NCBI GenBank assembly: GCA_003575245.1
Contig: NMQN01000374.1
Coordinates: forward strand, 1 to 14,903
DNA: 14,903 bases
From: Candidatus Atribacteria bacterium 1244-E10-H5-B2
Lineage (GTDB): Bacteria; Atribacterota; JS1; SB-45; 34-128
Reading direction: 5' to 3'
In this document: positions 13,988 to 14,903 of the stretch, piece by piece
Layout: every line of letters begins with the position of its first letter
How positions within the stretch are numbered: position 1 is the first letter of the stretch
Position numbers and translations under genes: made by a program
Notes under the pieces: generated by a model
What the model saw: only the letters and a program-made list of their open reading frames with translations
Told to the model about the DNA's origin: nothing
The model's database searches: none

Positions 13988-14782
13988 ATGTATGAGGAAA
14001 ATACCCAGAAAGTTAAAAGACCTAAAGTTATTGCCGTTGCCAATCAAAAGGGAGGAGTGGGAAAGACCAACATTACCTTTAATCTCTCCGGAGCTTTAGC
14101 TGAAAAAAATAAAAGGATTCTGCTTATAGACTTGGACCAGCAAGGAAATCTTTCCTCTTCCTTTTTAGAGAACATCTACCATCTTAAATTTACTGTTGCG
14201 GACCTCTTTTTAGATAATGACATTGATATTGCAAAGGTTATTCAAAAGACCCCCTTTCAAAACATAGATATTATCCCCTCCAATATTTATCTAAGCAAAA
14301 TAGATTTTCACCTAGCTGGTGAGCCAGATGCCCAGTACTTTTTGGCTGATAAACTAAAAGATCTAGAAGAAGGCTATAACTATATAATCATTGACTGCCC
14401 CCCCGGTTTAGGTCTAGCCACCAGAATTGGCCTGGTAGCTGCAGACAAAGTTATTATCCCCTTAGAGTGTCAAGAATGGGCAGTAAAAGGAACCGCTTAT
14501 TTAAGAGATGCCATCACCAGGATAAGAAAAAGAGCAAACCCTAAACTTAAAATAATGGGCTATCTTATAAATAAGTTCGTCGGAAGAAGAAAGCTGGAAG
14601 AGGTCTATCACGCAACCATCTTAGAAAGTTTTAAAGATAAAGTATTTAAAGTAGAGTTAAAGAACAGTGTCAAATATGCTGAAGCAGCTACTCTAAAAAG
14701 ACCAATTACTAATTACCTGCCCTCTTCGGAACAGGCAGAAACCTATCGAAAATTAGCTCAGGAGATTATAAACCATGACTAA
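13988..14782 (+). CDS. parA: ParA/Soj-family partition ATPase
   Basis: ATPase of the ParA/MinD class that forms dynamic dimers on DNA and moves plasmids, chromosome origins or large protein complexes. The deviant Walker A is K21-G-G-V-G-K26-T27 with the signature lysine K21. LLIDLDQQGN (D50) is the catalytic-region motif, and YIIIDCPPG (D136) is Walker B. At 264 residues it is the short type (no long N-terminal helix-turn-helix), as in chromosomal Soj or type Ib plasmid ParA; the regulatory DNA-binding role may instead be held by the MerR-type protein before it. The start has only a distant AAGG upstream. The stop overlaps the start of the next gene, so that gene is translationally coupled and is the likely ParB or adaptor partner. 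Confidence 0.93.
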   Translation: MYEENTQKVKRPKVIAVANQKGGVGKTNITFNLSGALAEKNKRILLIDLDQQGNLSSSFLENIYHLKFTVADLFLDNDIDIAKVIQKTPFQNIDIIPSNIYLSKIDFHLAGEPDAQYFLADKLKDLEEGYNYIIIDCPPGLGLATRIGLVAADKVIIPLECQEWAVKGTAYLRDAITRIRKRANPKLKIMGYLINKFVGRRKLEEVYHATILESFKDKVFKVELKNSVKYAEAATLKRPITNYLPSSEQAETYRKLAQEIINHD

Positions 14783-14903
14783 AAAAAAGGAAAATATCTT
14801 AAGGAAATTAGCTAAAGATACTTTTGCTTCCCTTCCTATCCCAGAAGAAGAGGTTATCAAGGAAGAGAGAAAAGGTATCAGAGAAGGAACAAAGGGGATA
14901 GGA
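14775..14903 (+). CDS. Start of a ParA-coupled partner gene, 3' end missing
   Basis: An ATG at 14775 begins a frame that overlaps the last eight bases of parA and stays open to the window end (43 codons). The visible part is highly charged and basic (MTKKKENILRKLAKDTF, then LPIPEEEVIKEERKGI) with no recognisable domain yet. Position and coupling make a ParB-type DNA-binding partner or other ParA adaptor likely, but nothing visible proves it. Confidence 0.65.
   Translation, partial: MTKKKENILRKLAKDTFASLPIPEEEVIKEERKGIREGTKGIG

Noticed and set aside
13981..13990. TATAAT directly before the parA start as a leaderless promoter
   Set aside because: The ATG follows the box by one base, too close for a transcription start after it, and no -35 box lies at the right distance.

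Overview
The window reads like the chromosome, or a large replicon, of a low-GC strict anaerobe. The evidence is AT-rich coding sequence with many AGA and ATA codons, strong purine-rich Shine-Dalgarno sites, a tripartite TRAP transporter, and a sulfatase served by a radical-SAM (oxygen-sensitive) maturase. Firmicutes/Clostridia or a lineage such as Atribacterota would fit. No taxonomic marker gene is present, so this is inference. Every gene I can support is on the + strand.

Region 1 (1-8652) is a catabolic cluster that looks dedicated to a sulfated, probably acidic, sugar-like compound. It encodes a TRAP solute-binding protein (5' end cut by the window), a small TRAP subunit (dctQ) broken by an internal frame-shifting deletion, and the large TRAP permease (dctM). 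These are followed by a signal-less, heparan-N-sulfatase-like type I sulfatase, an IolB-type isomerase, a xylose-isomerase-like TIM-barrel epimerase/isomerase, and an anaerobic sulfatase-maturating enzyme (anSME). The region ends with a TauE/SafE-type anion exporter overlapping a small three-helix membrane protein. The likely flow is import of the substrate by TRAP, cytoplasmic desulfation by a formylglycine sulfatase activated by the neighbouring anSME, carbon-skeleton isomerisation by the two isomerases, and export of the released sulfur oxyanion by TauE. With dctQ broken, this copy of the importer may be dead unless the break is a sequencing or assembly error.

Region 2 (about 8653-9690) is a regulatory stretch followed by a catalytic-domain-only tyrosine recombinase. 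The recombinase has visibly more G+C-rich codons than its neighbours. Upstream of it lie a good sigma-A-type promoter embedded in a 12-bp inverted repeat and two sets of direct repeats. This is the best candidate for a mobile-element boundary or a recombination locus.

Region 3 (9736-13395) carries an exported DUF2330-type protein with a C-terminal anchor, a conserved-looking protein of unknown function whose best-placed start is a non-canonical ATA, an exported single-HKD phospholipase-D-type nuclease fused to a ComEA-like helix-hairpin-helix domain, and a voltage-gated potassium channel of the Kv architecture.

Region 4 (13396-14903) has a compact multi-stem structured element of about 85 nt, then a promoter, a MerR-type DNA-binding protein without an effector domain, a ParA-family ATPase, and the start of an overlapping partner gene cut by the window end. 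This looks like a partition-type or plasmid/element maintenance module.
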